Source: Ursus arctos (taxonomy: Eukaryota > Chordata > Mammalia > Carnivora > Ursidae). Taken from it: a DNA stretch of 64,000 nucleotides. The notes below the pieces were generated by a model. The model had not been told where the DNA came from. It worked only from the letters and a program-made list of their open reading frames with translations, and did not search any database. This document shows, piece after piece, positions 45,965 through 57,859 of this stretch (positions within the stretch are counted from its first letter, which is position 1; each line of letters starts with the position of its first letter). The position numbers and the translations under genes were made by a program. The DNA is taken from NCBI RefSeq assembly GCF_023065955.2, contig NW_026622986.1, forward strand, positions 16,269,848 through 16,333,847, given 5' to 3'.

Positions 45965-46569
45965 AAAAAGTCAAACTCATAGATAGAAGGGGTAGAAAAG
46001 TGGTTGCCACGGGCTGGATATTAGGGGAAATAGAAGTTGATAAAAGAAGAGAAGAGAAAAAGAGAAGTTGGGGAAGAGAAATTGATAAAAGGGTACAAAC
46101 CTCCAAATGAATAAGATCTGAGGATCTAATGTACAACATGGTGACTACAGCTAATACAACTGTACTGTAGAGTAGGAATTTGCTAAGAGAGTAGAACTTA
46201 AGTGTACATACACACACACACAAAGGTAAATATGAGAGGCAATGGATGTGTTAACTAGGTGAGAATCCGTTCACAATGTATACAAATATAAAATAATCAC
46301 ACTGTATACATTTAATAAATCACAATCTTGTTTGTCAATTATGCTTCAATAAAGCTGAAAAGATATTCATTGTAGCATTGCTTACAAGGGAATGAAATCA
46401 ACATAAATGTCCCTTAAGAAGGGACTAATGAAATAATTGAGAGTTTATTTACCAATGAAATAATACGCAGTTGTTAAAAAAGAGAATGACATATATGTAT
46501 TGACTTGGAATAATATCAAAAAGATATTAAATGACTAAGTAGGGTGCAGACCACCATGAATATTATTCT

Positions 46570-49340
46570 ACTCTTTGGCAAGAAAAAACTCTGGAAGACA
46601 CACAAGCTGGTGATAAGTGTCACATCTGGGGCAGAACTGAATGGCTAGAGAGCCAGAGAGCCAGGGTGGGAAGGAGACTTATTCTCAGTGGTATAACGTT
46701 TGATACCTTTTGTGTAACATGGGATTACACTGCCCGCTTAAAGATAAACAAGATCATTTATAAATAGAGAATTAAAGCAAAAAGAAGAAGGAAAGGAGGA
46801 AGAGGAAGAAGAAATTTGGATCTGGGCAGCCCATACCCAGGATGCCCTATCAGGCTTACAAAAGCCAGGTGTATCCAGTTGCTCTGTAAGCCAGAGTGCA
46901 TGGTCCCCAACTATGGGACAGTCCGAGGTGACAGGATGAAGAGCCAGCCCATTCCACCACTGCTGAGACCACCAAAGCCCCTGTTCTCCTGCTCCAACCA
47001 GTGGAAAAAGAATTTAGTTCCTTAGAAACCCAAGCATTTCAGAAACTAATCTGTCCCCACCTTTTTGCTGACAGGGCACTCACCCTATCTGAAATGGTAA
47101 GAAACTTGAACACCAAACTCCCAAGTCAACAAAGATCTTTCTTGTTTTTCTCTCTGCATCTCAGGAGGCAGGGAAGAGACAACAGAACTCACTTGTGTTT
47201 TACTCATACTCCATCTAGAAAATTAGTCTTTAATTAGACTAATAGTTTCAGAAGCAAAACTGTGGTAATACCAGTAAGAATCTATTGGAAAATTACATTT
47301 GATTACCTAAATTTCTATCTCACTCTTCTTTCCAAAAATTGGCCTGTCATGTATTTCATGAACTAAATATAAGGCCCTCTTCCTCAGGAACATATAGTAA
47401 AGAATATAGTAATAAGAATATTTGTATCAGAGGAGAGCAACAGATGACCTTGCCAAGTTCAGGAGAGAAGGAAGAAGAGTACAGGACAACTCCAAAAAGT
47501 GGGCGAGACAAGCTGAATTTCAAGAAATGATTATGTTTTAGCCAGAGAGACAATGGGCGGATCTCATTTCAGATAGAGAAAATAATATTAACAAAATACG
47601 TTTTGCAGACTGCAGGAAGTTACCAGGACATTAGTTGACAGAGCCAGTGTGAAGGGACAGGAGATAAAGCTGGGAGGGAGAAAGGGAACTTCTGCCCACG
47701 ACATTTGTGTAAAGCATTTTGGGTTTTAGGCTGCCGACTTCGGGAAACCACTTTATAGTATGAGCCAACTACTGAGAAAATTAAAATAGACCAATTTGCA
47801 TCTAGGAATTTCTACACAGATAGATGTCTTTATTAACAGTATGTTGATACGTCTTTATCAACATTCCACACTGGATGTTCCTCACAACTGTTTTTGGGGA
47901 GGGATCGTGAAGAGAAATCTAGGTTGACTAGCTGTCCTTCCTGACGGTACAAAAACTCAGTGACTTGCCAAGTGATCGAAAACCCCTCCTTCTTAAACTT
48001 TGCTGTGCCTCTTCTCCGAGATTAAAATCACATTAAACTGACATGGAGGTAAAGGCAGCCTTTGTAAAAATTAGAAATAAAAAGGTTATTACTCAAGTTT
48101 TCCAGGAAGCTTCCCTAAGCAGCACAGCACCAGCCCACCGTGGGCTGGGATTTCGCTGACCAAGATCCCTGTACAGCACCAGTTTTGGGGAATGTTGGTG
48201 ACCCCCCCCCCCTCCAAGATAAAGAACCTCATCCCCTTCTTTCTGGGCTTGCAAAATCTGCAACACAGATGTCACTTGGATGTAGATGGCTTTTCCTTTG
48301 CCCAGCTGTGGCCTGGCTGTGAATGAAGGAAAAGAAGCTCTGGCTCCTTGAGTGTTGAGCAAGACAGTCTGGCTTCTCTCTCATTGCAGGGATAGGCTGC
48401 AGCTGGCTTCCACTGACTCAGCTGGGAATTAGAATTCTTCTGAGACCACAGACAGCCTAGTCCTCCTGTTACTGTGACTGAGGCCATATATCTTACAAAA
48501 TAACACCTCTTACTCTGCTAAAAGAACATTTGCCTCCTACCTAGGTCTATTTTCTTTAAAATGTACCCTCCATTTTATACGAAAGATCTCTTCGTGAGCC
48601 AAACAGAGAAAGTTACCTTTCTCAATTTGTTTTACTCTGATTTCCAAATTCCTCCCCTGCTGATGGGGTGGAGGGCGAGGGGGAGGGTCACAGGTTGGAC
48701 GCTCCAGAAAGCAGCTGTGGTGGTGGAGTTAGGGGTATAAACGTCGAACTGTGGAGTACAAGTTACAAAGGGAAAGGGGAGGAAGCAGGACTGGGCAGGG
48801 GAAGCTGTGAGACCACAGTGCCGACAGGGTGGCCTCTACCACCAAGCGACAGGACCCTGGATCAGAGATTGTGCTTCAGAGAAGTTCTGCCTTGGGCAGA
48901 AATGACTAAGCCTTTGATCCGTTGCCTTGCTCATCACTGACTAGAAGCCGTCCTGAGAATTGGGTGATGTTGGCTCAAAGCTGAGGACGATCCTGCTAAG
49001 CCATCACCTGGATGAAAAATACCCTGCAGAGTCTCCCAGAAACACGCTGAATTTCATGTGCACGAGAAATCTTTGTTGTTTTCAGCTACTGAAATGTGAG
49101 ACTCTTGGATAAGTGAATTCATAGTTTTCATCTATTTTGGAAAAATTTTGGCTGTTATTTCTTCAAATATCTTTCTGCTCCTCCTTCCCCCTCTGGCTTC
49201 TGATACAAAGTATCTGGATCAGTGTCTAGTAATAGATCCTTTTATTCACCACTAGTAAATGCATCACAGCATGTATGAGTTCTGGAAACGCTTCATTCCT
49301 TCCTCTGTGCCACTTCCTCGTCATGCACTTCCAGTGTTGT
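46570..49340. other. Intergenic sequence, nothing recognised
   Basis: About 2.8 kb with no supported gene. GAAGAAG-rich patch at 46780-46815. Frames 46816-47025, 47001-47237, 48093-48362 and 48668-48940 show no domain or splice pattern. Confidence 0.5.
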
Positions 49341-49344
49341 ATGT

Positions 49345-49855
49345 ATAAAACTGAGTATTGATTTCCTAGAACTACTGTAACAAGGTCTCACAAACGGGGT
49401 GGCTTGAAACAAGAGAAAGGTATTCATTCACAGATCTGAAAGCTAGAAGTCAAAAATCAAGGTGTACGTAGGGCCAGGCTCTTTCAGAAGACTCTAGAGA
49501 AGGATTTTCTTTTTGCAGCTTCCTAGCTTCTGATGGTTGCTGGTAATACTTAACATTCCTTGGCTTGTATATGCATCATTCCAATCTTGATGTGGACGTC
49601 TCCCTGTTTGTCTCTGTGTTTCTGCCTTCATGTGGCCTTTTCCTCTCTGTGTCTCTATTCAAATTTCCTCCTTTTTATTAGGATACCAGTCATTGGAGTA
49701 GGGCCCACTTTAATCCAGTATGACCTTATCTTAACTTGATTATCTCTGTAAAGACCTTATTCCCAAAGAAAATGACACCATAAGTATCAGAGGTTAGGAC
49801 TTCTACATATCTTTTTGGGGAACATAATTCAATGCACAACAAACTGCATTATCCT
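49345..49855 (-). repeat. MLT1-type LTR (ERVL-MaLR)
   Basis: On the + strand the reverse complement of MLT1 is clear: GATTTCCTAGAACTACTGTAAC, GGGGTGGCTTGAAAC, AAAGCTAGAAGTCAAAAATC, GGATACCAGTCATTGGAGTAG and TCTGTAAAGACCTTATTCCC. It is an old solo LTR without visible internal retroviral genes. Confidence 0.9.
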
Positions 49856-49903
49856 TATTTGCTTAGATGTAAACTTCCCTCAGTAGTAGACTGTTAGTTT
49901 CTT

Positions 49904-50113
49904 TTCTTTTTTTTTTTTTAAAGATTTTATTTATTTATTTGACAGAGAGAGAGACAGCCAGTGAGGGAGGGAACACAAGCAGGGGGAGTGGGAGAGGAAG
50001 AAGCAGGCTCTCAGAAGAGCATGGAGCCTGATGTGGGGCTCGATTCCAGAACCCTTGGATCACACCCTGAGCCGAAGGCAGACGCTTAACGACTGAGCCA
50101 CCCAGGCGCCCCA
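49904..50113 (-). mobile_element. Carnivore SINEC, bear/pinniped-type
   Basis: Reverse orientation with T tail, AAAGATTTTATTTATTTATT, GAGACAGCCAGTGAGGGAGG and GAGCCACCCAGGCGCCCC. 17-bp duplication TAGACTGTTAGTTTCTT / TAGACTGCTAGTTTCTT (49887 and 50114), one mismatch. Confidence 0.97.
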
Positions 50114-51256
50114 TAGACTGCTAGTTTCTTGAGAGCAGGAACTTTACCTTTAAACTCTTAGTGTCTAGCATAGCATCTGAATTATACTTAGGTAAATGTA
50201 TACAGATGTATCTCAATAACTTATTGTATAGAAGGCATAAATAATGTATAGAAGGCAACTTAAGAAAATAAGAACAATGCTTGTATTGCTAAAGACCAAT
50301 TTGAGAAAAAGCGTAGGAAAAATAATAGAATATTAAATAAATATTTTAATTTTTGACTGTGACTCCAATCTTTATATAGTGTTTCACTTACTATGCAATT
50401 TTTGGTTGTAGGTAGCAGAAAGACCCAACTCACACTGTCTTAAAATTAAATGGGAACATATTGGCTCATGCATCTAAAAAGTCCAGAGGTAGTCTTTTTC
50501 ATGTGATTCACTGGCTCTATGATACTAGCCAAGAGAATATGCAGATTTCTTCCTTCAGCCATGACAGAATAGCTGGCATTGAGCTAGCCATAAACAATCA
50601 GAAAATTGGACAAAATATCTGAAACAACCGTTTTCAGACATTGTAAAACAGTCAGGACTGTGACACTTGAAAGAAATGAAATAAATAAGGTGAAACTGAT
50701 GATTACTATTGGCTTCTGCCTAGAGGCATTTTCCAGACTGTAGCACAATAAGGGGGAACGAGGCAGACCACAGTGTTCTCCCTGAACTGAAGAGACAGGG
50801 ATCGGAGTTTGGGAATGCTTCGGTGAATGGAATTTGCAGGGTAGAATGCTGGGGAAAATGGGAACTGTGCAGAACAAGAGCTCAAGAAATGTGCAAATCT
50901 TCACAAGGCTCTGTTTAGTTTTTGGCTGAATACTACATTGCCCATGTGCAATGCAGAACTCCATGAGGTCTCGCAAAAGAGCTGTTAAGCTGAAAAATTC
51001 CCAGAGCTCCCATGGGGCTGGGAGATGTCTGATTTTCTAACTAGCTAGAATGGAGAGACCATATTGAAAACATGGAGCATTCAGTGGAGACCCCAGATGT
51101 GTTAAAACTTAGTGCTAGAGTAGTCTAAAGCTGAGGGTAGTGTACGTCCACCTTAACAAAGTTTATAAAGAAGCACCAAAAGGATCAAACTGATCCACAA
51201 ATAAATTGCCTTCCAGTCATAACAAAATTCAACATTCTTCAAAATAAGTTTTCATA

Positions 51257-51470
51257 GGGATGGCTGGGTGGCTTAATGGGTTGAGCTGCCAACTCTCTGT
51301 TTCAGTTCAGGTCATGATCTCAGGGTCATGAGATGGAGTCCCAAATTGGCTCCATACTCAGAGAGGAGTCTGCTTCTCTCCCGTTCCAGCTTCCTCTGCC
51401 CCTCCCCCACTCATGTTGTCTCTCTCTCTCTCAAATAAAGAAATAAATCTTTAAAAATAAAAAAATAAAA
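51257..51470 (+). mobile_element. Carnivore SINEC
   Basis: GGGATGGCTGGGTGGCTTAA head, CT-rich body and AAATAAAGAAATAAATC tail. Near-duplicates AAGTTTTCATA / AAGTTTTTATA at both edges. Confidence 0.94.
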
Positions 51471-51550
51471 GAAGTTTTTATAAAAATCCAGACACCCAAC
51501 AACATAATATTCACAATGTCCAGCATTCAACAAAAATTACTAAATAGGCA

Positions 51551-51571
51551 AAAAAAAAAAAAAAAAAAAAA
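51551..51571. repeat. Poly-A tract
   Basis: About 21 A in the old L1/HAL1-like block. Confidence 0.9.
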
Positions 51572-51627
51572 GCAGAATACTGTAACTCATATACAGAGGA
51601 AGAAATCTGTTAATAAAAATAGACCCA

Positions 51628-51738
51628 CAGGCACCTGGATGGCTTAGTTGGTAAAGCATGTGACTCTTGATCTTGGGGTCGTGAGTTCAAGCCCCACAGG
51701 GGGCATGGAGTCTACTTAATATAAAAATAATAAAAAAT
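51628..51738 (+). mobile_element. Short-form carnivore SINE
   Basis: CAGGCACCTGGATGGCTTAG, CTCTTGATCTTGGGGTCGTG and A-rich tail with AATAATAAAAAATAAATAG. AAATAGAC flanks it on both sides. Confidence 0.92.
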
Positions 51739-52384
51739 AAATAGACTCAGAATGATAGTCATAATAAAGTTAGTAGAAAAGGACTATGAACTCACTATTA
51801 AAAATATGCCAAGGAATGAAAGGAATACATGAATATAATGAGAGAAATTAAACCATATAAAAGTAACTTTCAGTGTTACAAAAGACAAAATCCGAAATGA
51901 AAATTTATCAGATGGACTTAACAGCTGGTTGGACTCTGCAGAAGAAAACATCAGTGAACTTGAAAACACAACAAACAGAATCTCTCTAATATGAAACATG
52001 GAGAGGAAAATGGCTGGAAAAATAATGAAAGATTCTTAATTATCTGTGAGACATGATTACATATGTGTAATTGGAATCCTAAAAGGATAGGGAGCAGAAG
52101 CATATTTGAAGAAATAATGGCAACAATTTCTCAAATTTGATGGTAAGTATAAATTCACCAGATCCAAGAATCTTAATAAATCCTAATCTGGATTAACACA
52201 AAGAAAAATACATCAAGACACATTGTAATCAAATCGCCAAAAACCTATGACAAAGAGAAAATCTTAAAAGCAGTCAGAAAATAAAAAGCACATTATATAC
52301 AGAAGAACAAATATAGAAAGGAGACAAGCCTTCTTGTTTGAAACCATGCAAGTCAGAAGACAATATTAATATAGCCAGTTTGCA

Positions 52385-55150
52385 GGCCAATTAATTACGA
52401 AGAGATTGAAACAGTGATAAACAACCTTCCAAAAAACAAAACTCCAGGCCCGGACAGTTTTCCTGGGGAATTCTACCAAACATTCAAAGAAGAAATAATA
52501 CCTATTTTCCTAAAGCTATTTCAAAAAATAGAAACAGAAGGAAAGCTACCAAACTCATTCTATGAGGCCAATATCACCTTGATCCCCAAACCAGGCAAAG
52601 ACCCCATCAAAAAGGAGAATTACAGACCAATTTCCCTAATGAATATGGACACCAAAATCCTCAACAAGATCCTGGCTAATAGAATCCAACAGTACATTAA
52701 AAGGATTATCCATCATGACCAAGTGGGATTCATCCCTGGGATGCAAGGGTGGTCCAACATTCGCAAATCGATCGGGGTCTTAGATTTTATCCAGAAAAAA
52801 AAATTCAAAAATTATATGATTCTCTCAATAGATGCAGAAAAAGCATTTGACAAAATACAGCATCCTTTCCTGATTAAAACCCTTCAGAGTGTAGGAATAG
52901 AGGGTACATTCCTCAATCTCATAAAAACCATCTATGAAAAGCCTACAGCAAATATCATTCTCAATGGGGAAAAGCTGGGAGCCTTTCCCTTAGGATCAGG
53001 AACATGACAAGAATGCCCACTCTCGCCACTATTATTCAACATAGTACTAGAAGTCCTTGCAACAGCAATCAGACAACAAAAAGGGATAAAAGGTATCCAA
53101 ATCGGCAAAGAAGAAGTCAAACTGTCTCTCTTCGCAGATGACATGATACTCTATATGGAAAACCCAAAAGAATCCACTCCCAAACTATTAGAAGTTATAG
53201 AGCAATTCAGTAATGTGACGGGATACAAAATCAATGCTCAGAAATCAGCTGCATTTCTATACACGAATAATGAGACTGAAGAAAGAGAAATTAGGGAATC
53301 CATCCCATTTACAATAACACCAAAAACCATACGTTACCTTGGAATTAACTTAACCAGAGACGTAAAGGATCTATATTCTAGAAATTATAAATCACTCTTG
53401 AAAGACATTGAAGAAGACACAAAAAGATGGAAAAATATTCCATGCTCATGGATCGGAAGAATTAACATAGTTAAAATGTCCATGCTACCCAGGGCAATCT
53501 ACACTTTCAATGCTATCCCGATCAAAATACCAATGACATTTTTCAAAGAACTGGAACAAATAATCCTTAAATTTGTATGGAACCAGAAAAGGCCCCGAAT
53601 TGCCAAGGAACTGTTGAAAAGGAAAAACAAAGCTGGGGGCATCACAATGCCAGATTTCGAGCTGTACTACAAAGCTGTGATCACAAAGACAGCATGGTAC
53701 TGGCACAAAAACAGACACATAGACCAATGGAACAGAATAGAGAACCCAGAAATGGACCCTTGGCTCTTTGGGCAACTAATCTTTGATAGAGCAGGAAAAA
53801 TTATCCGGTGGAAAAAAGATAGTCTCTTCAATAAATGGTGCTGGGAAAACTGGACAGCTATATGCAAAAGAATGAAACTTGACCACTCTCTCACACCATA
53901 CACAAAGATAAACTCCAAATGGATGAAAGACCTCGATGTGAGACAGGAATCCATCAGAATCATAGAGGAAAACATAGGCAGCAACCTCTACGACATTGGC
54001 CAAAGCAACCTTTTTCATGACACATCTCCAAAGGCAAGAGAAACAAAAGATAAAATGAACTTGTGGGACTTAATCAAGATAAAAAGCTTCTGCACAGCCA
54101 AGGAAACAGTCAAAAAAACTAAGAGGCAGCCCACGGAATGGGAGAAGATATTTGCAAATGATACTGCAGATAAAAGACTGGTATCCAAGATCTACAAAGA
54201 ACTTCTCAAACTCAATACGCAAGAAACAAATAAACAAATCATAAAATGGGCAGAAGATATGAACAGACATTTTTCCAATGATGACATACAAATGGCTAAC
54301 AGACACATGAAAAAATGTTCAACATCATTAGCCATCTGGGAAATTCAAATCAAAACCACACTAAGATACCACCTTACACCAGTTAGAATGGCAAAAATTG
54401 ACAAGGCAAGGAATAACAATTACTGGAAAGGATGTGGAGAAAGGGGATCCCTCCTACATTGTTGGTGGGAATGCAAGTTGGTACAGCCACTCTGGAAAAC
54501 AGTGTGGAGGTCCCTTAAAAAGTTAAAAATTGAGCTACCCTATGATCCAGCCATTGCACTACTGGGTGTTTACCCCAAAGACACAGACGTAGTAAAGAGA
54601 AGGGCCATATGCACCCCAATGTTCATAGCAGCAATGTCCACAATAGCTAAATCGTGGAAGGAACCGAGATGCCCTTCAACAGATGACTGGCTTAAGAAGT
54701 TGTGGTCCATATATACAATGGAATATTACTCAGCTCTCAGAAAGAACGAGTTCTCAACATTTGCTGCAACATGGACAGCACTGGAGGAGATAATGCTAAG
54801 TGAAATAAGTCAAGCAGAGAAAGACAATTATCATATGATTTCTCTCATCTATGGAACATAAGAACTAGGAAGATTGGTAGGTAAAGAAAAGGATAAAGAA
54901 AGGGGGGGTAATCAGAAGGCGGAATGAAGCATGAGAGACTATGGACTCTGAGAAACAAACTGAGGGCTTCAGAGGGGAGGGGGTTGGGGGAATGGGATAG
55001 GCTGGTGATGGGTAGTAAGGAGGGCACGTATCGCATGGTGCACTGGGTGTTATACGCAACTAATGAATCATCGAACTGTACATAAAAAACCAGGGATGTA
55101 CTGTATGGTGACTAACATAATAAAAAAACATTTAAAAATTAATTAATTAA
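52385..55150 (+). mobile_element. Young 5'-truncated L1 with long ORF2
   Basis: The best preserved L1 of the window. ORF2 runs in one frame from about 52387 to the TAA at 54859-54861. It is broken only by an in-frame TGA at 53005-53007, at the basic residue of the RT block after GSGT. RT marks seen: [38 protein letters not shown] and [12 protein letters not shown] (catalytic Asp pair). The QGCPL block reads QECPL. The C-terminal part has [12 protein letters not shown] and ends [13 protein letters not shown] with Cys-rich 'CWWECK' nearby. The endonuclease domain and ORF1 are missing through 5' truncation. The 3' UTR ends in AATAATAAAAAAACATTTAAAA. Dead as an autonomous element. Confidence 0.95.
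53005..53007 (+). other. In-frame stop in L1 ORF2
   Basis: TGA in frame with both 52414-53007 and 53143-54861, which share one reading frame. It splits the reverse-transcriptase domain between fingers/palm and the FADD site. Confidence 0.93.
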
Positions 55151-55174
55151 TTGTTTCACTGATGTATTGCTTGC

Positions 55175-55500
55175 ATCCTTTTTAAAAAATTGAGATATAA
55201 TCAACATATAACATTATATCAGTTTCAGGTGTACAACATGATGATTTGATATTTGTATATATTGCAAAAAGATCACCACAATAAATCTAGTTAACATCCA
55301 TCACCACACATAGTTACAAATTTTTTCTTGTGATAAGAACTTTTAAGATCTACTCTCTTAGCAACTTTCAAATATTCAATACAATATTATTAACTATAAT
55401 AATCATGCTGTACATTACATCCCCAGGACTTACTTATTTTTTAACTTGACCACCTTCTATGTCTTTGCTCCACCTCTTCCTCTGGAACATATTTTTTTTT
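55175..55500 (-). repeat. Antisense L1 3' end
   Basis: AATTGAGATATAATCAACATATAAC, TATCAGTTTCAGGTGTACAAC and ATCCATCACCACACATAGTTAC are antisense L1 3' UTR marks. It lies tail to tail with the younger L1. Confidence 0.85.
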
Positions 55501-55950
55501 CTTTCTAGATATGATGACTTTGTAATGTGCCGACTTGGCTAGGCTGAACTACATTTCCCAGAATTCCCTTTCTTGTATGTTTCTGGTTAGAACGCTCTCA
55601 CATGTTGCTACTGATCTGCTAATGCATCCCACATGCAGGAAGCAATTACAGCTAGGCCTGCAATTGTTTTACCTTCGTCTGGATCATCCTTCCACTTCTC
55701 TGGCACCCGAACCAGGCTTGCATGTTTAGCTCCATGACATAGGGCCCAGCTTCTGCAGGATACCTTTGTCACCAATGTCAGATGTAATAAGAATGGGCAC
55801 AGGTTTCAGTTTCTCCTCCAGGGGTTTCAGTTGGTGTTCATGAGTTCCACCCTGCTCGTGATCTCTCCACCCTGAATGCTAGGCCTGTAGATTTCAAGCT
55901 TCAGTATCAAATGCAGAGGCAATAGTTTCACAGAAACTGCTTAACCACCT
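55501..55950. other. Intergenic sequence, unassigned
   Basis: AACTACATTTCCCAGAATTCCC suggests an old interspersed repeat, but I cannot name the family. No gene seen. Confidence 0.45.
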
Positions 55951-55954
55951 CTCA

Positions 55955-56345
55955 CAATTATATAGGGATATACATATATATCCTCATACAATTATATAGG
56001 ATATTCTCTGTATTTGTATATCCCTCTATAATCCTTAGTTCCCACAATTACTTATATATATTAATTATAACATATAATTACATATACTATATTATTTGCA
56101 TATAATATATAATTATATGTAAACTATATCCCTATATATTTATCCCTATATAATCCCTATAACCAGTCCCTATACATAGTATCCCTCTATTATATACACA
56201 TTCCTATATATTCTTATGTACAAAAAGATTTGTTCAGGAAATTGGCTTACCCACTTACTGTGTGTGTATGTATATATATATATATACATACACACACAAT
56301 ATACATATGTAGTACTTACACACTATACATAAACGTGTATATATG
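55955..56345. repeat. Degenerate AT-rich tandem repeat
   Basis: Variants of 'TATATCCCTATATAATTATA' recur many times (ATATCCCTATATATTTATCC, TATCCCTATATAATCCC, TATCCCTCTATTATATAC and similar), followed by TA/CA-rich sequence. It is a degenerate minisatellite-like block. Confidence 0.75.
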
Positions 56346-56374
56346 TGTATATAGTATATGCATAGTGTGAGTTT

Positions 56375-56376
<2 letters not shown>

Positions 56377-56417
<41 letters not shown>
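56377..56417. repeat. (CA)n microsatellite
   Basis: About 20 CA units at the edge of the AT-rich block. Confidence 0.97.
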
Positions 56418-56419
<2 letters not shown>

Positions 56420-56740
56420 ATACACCCCCTACTGGTCCTGCTTCTCTACTGCCCTGATACACTGCAATACATCTATTAATTTATGAAAGTTCTTTTATAG
56501 CAATTACTCTTACATTTCCAGCTATGACTTTTAAGATTTGAACTTCTCTGCTTTCCATATTTTAGAAGCATCTCATAGTTTTTGTTCTCCAACTAACCCC
56601 CCACAAAACAATCAGGGATTTACCAGTTTATTTTATTTATTTTCTCTGATTTCTAGGGTTTGGAAGGTATAGAATAAGGCTTTGGTCTGAGCCCAATCTG
56701 CTCTTATGAACCAGAATTCTTTAGTAGGTTGGGTTTTTGT

Positions 56741-56836
56741 TTTTTTTTAAGTAATCTCTACATCCAACATGAGGCTCGAACTCATGACCCCAAGATCAAG
56801 AGTCGCATGCTCTACTGACTGAGCCAGCCAGGCCCA
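56741..56836 (-). mobile_element. Short-form carnivore SINE
   Basis: AAGTAATCTCTACATCCAAC, CGAACTCATGACCCCAAGATC and GACTGAGCCAGCCAGG. Reverse of the short SINE form with T tail. Partial duplication of TAGGTT-TTTTT around it. Confidence 0.93.
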
Positions 56837-56849
56837 GTTAGGTTTTTTT

Positions 56850-57855
56850 GTTTTGTTTTTAATAAAGTATCTGGAACCATGTTTTAAAAGGCTTAGAAAA
56901 ATGTCATCATTATAGCTAAGCCTTCTTAGTTTGGACAGTATGAATTTGTGAAAGGTTTAAATATAGAAATTTTAAAGGAACAAAGGGTGAAGCTATAACT
57001 TTCTGCATCTGAAAATCACTGACAGGTAGGTTGGTATAATGTTAGAAGTAAAGAACATGTTCTCAAAAAGACACATGATAGAATTTCTACCTATTTAGGG
57101 GGAAAGGGAACAAATATTCTGCTTAAATGGTAAATAGCTTCTTTCTGAGAAGAAAATTATCAATTTTACCTTAATTTTTCCATGTCACACTAACATAAGC
57201 TTGATTTCAGAAAAAAAAACCTCTCAAAAAACAATTGTCTATCAAATTTTGAACTTTCAAATTTATAAAATGTTAACTACATTAACAAAGCATTGTCACA
57301 TAACAGAGTTCCTAAATGAATCTCAATTAGCATATCAATTCTTATGTAAATGATGCTTCTGGGTGCTAGAAAAATGAATTCTAGCACAATTTAATTCTTA
57401 AATAAATTAAGTTGAATAATCTTTTTGCTGTGTTGTCACTCAATTTTCAAATTATTTATGTTCTTTTTACACTATGACTAGCAACCAAAGGGATAAGTTA
57501 TATAAAGCATTTTGTAAACTTCAAATCACCAGGAAAAGGTAAGGAAATACATCGTAACCTTTGGTTTGACTAAGCCCTACCCTACCGTAGTGGTCATTGA
57601 AAATGGCGTCTCTCATTTGTACATCTGGGAATATTAATTTTTCCCTGTCAACACGCATTATTAGGAGGAAATTATACCATGAAGTTTAAGCAACCAAAGA
57701 CAAAAGTAACCAAATTAAAGTGTGCTAACAGTATTTGAAGACTAAAACCTCCCTAAGCCCCAATTTGCTCTTTTCTGGTCTTTGGCCTTACATATACAGT
57801 TAGGAAAGGAGCACAGACTGTCTGTCCTGGGCACCAAACTGCCAGTTCCAAGACG
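56850..57855. other. Intergenic AT-rich sequence, nothing seen
   Basis: No supported gene or repeat family. Confidence 0.5.
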
Positions 57856-57859
57856 CTGT

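Larger units (their letters stand above)
43960..46370 (+). repeat. L1 ORF2 3' part and 3' UTR, sense
   Basis: Decayed sense L1. ORF2 traces include KLSLFTDDVLYVENSKDSTK (the FADD site reads FTDD, so the RT core is damaged), YTNNELPEREIKKTIPF and WYWHKN-like sequence, then the ORF2 end. A 3' UTR ends at TCAATAAAGCTGAAAAGATA. Many stops and frameshifts. Interrupted by a SINE at 45847-45964. A similar copy may continue to 46560. Confidence 0.88.
50400..52380 (+). repeat. Old L1/HAL1-like 5' region
   Basis: Sense sequence resembling the 5' and ORF1 region of old L1 or HAL1: AATTGGACAAAATATCTGAAAC, AAAGGATAGGGAGCAG, GCATATTTGAAGAAATAATGGC, CACATTGTAATCAAATCGCC, AAAATCTTAAAAGCAGTCAG and AAACCATGCAAGTCAGAAGAC. 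No long ORF survives. Two SINEs are inserted and a younger L1 follows directly. The 5' edge is uncertain. Confidence 0.65.

Noticed and set aside
48093..48362. Overlapping frames at 48.1-48.9 kb as a small gene
   Set aside because: No start context, splice pattern, domain or conserved feature can be seen, and frames on both strands are equally open because of higher GC.
53143..54861. 572-codon protein as a host gene
   Set aside because: It is the C-terminal part of L1 ORF2 (FADD reverse-transcriptase motif), not a cellular gene.
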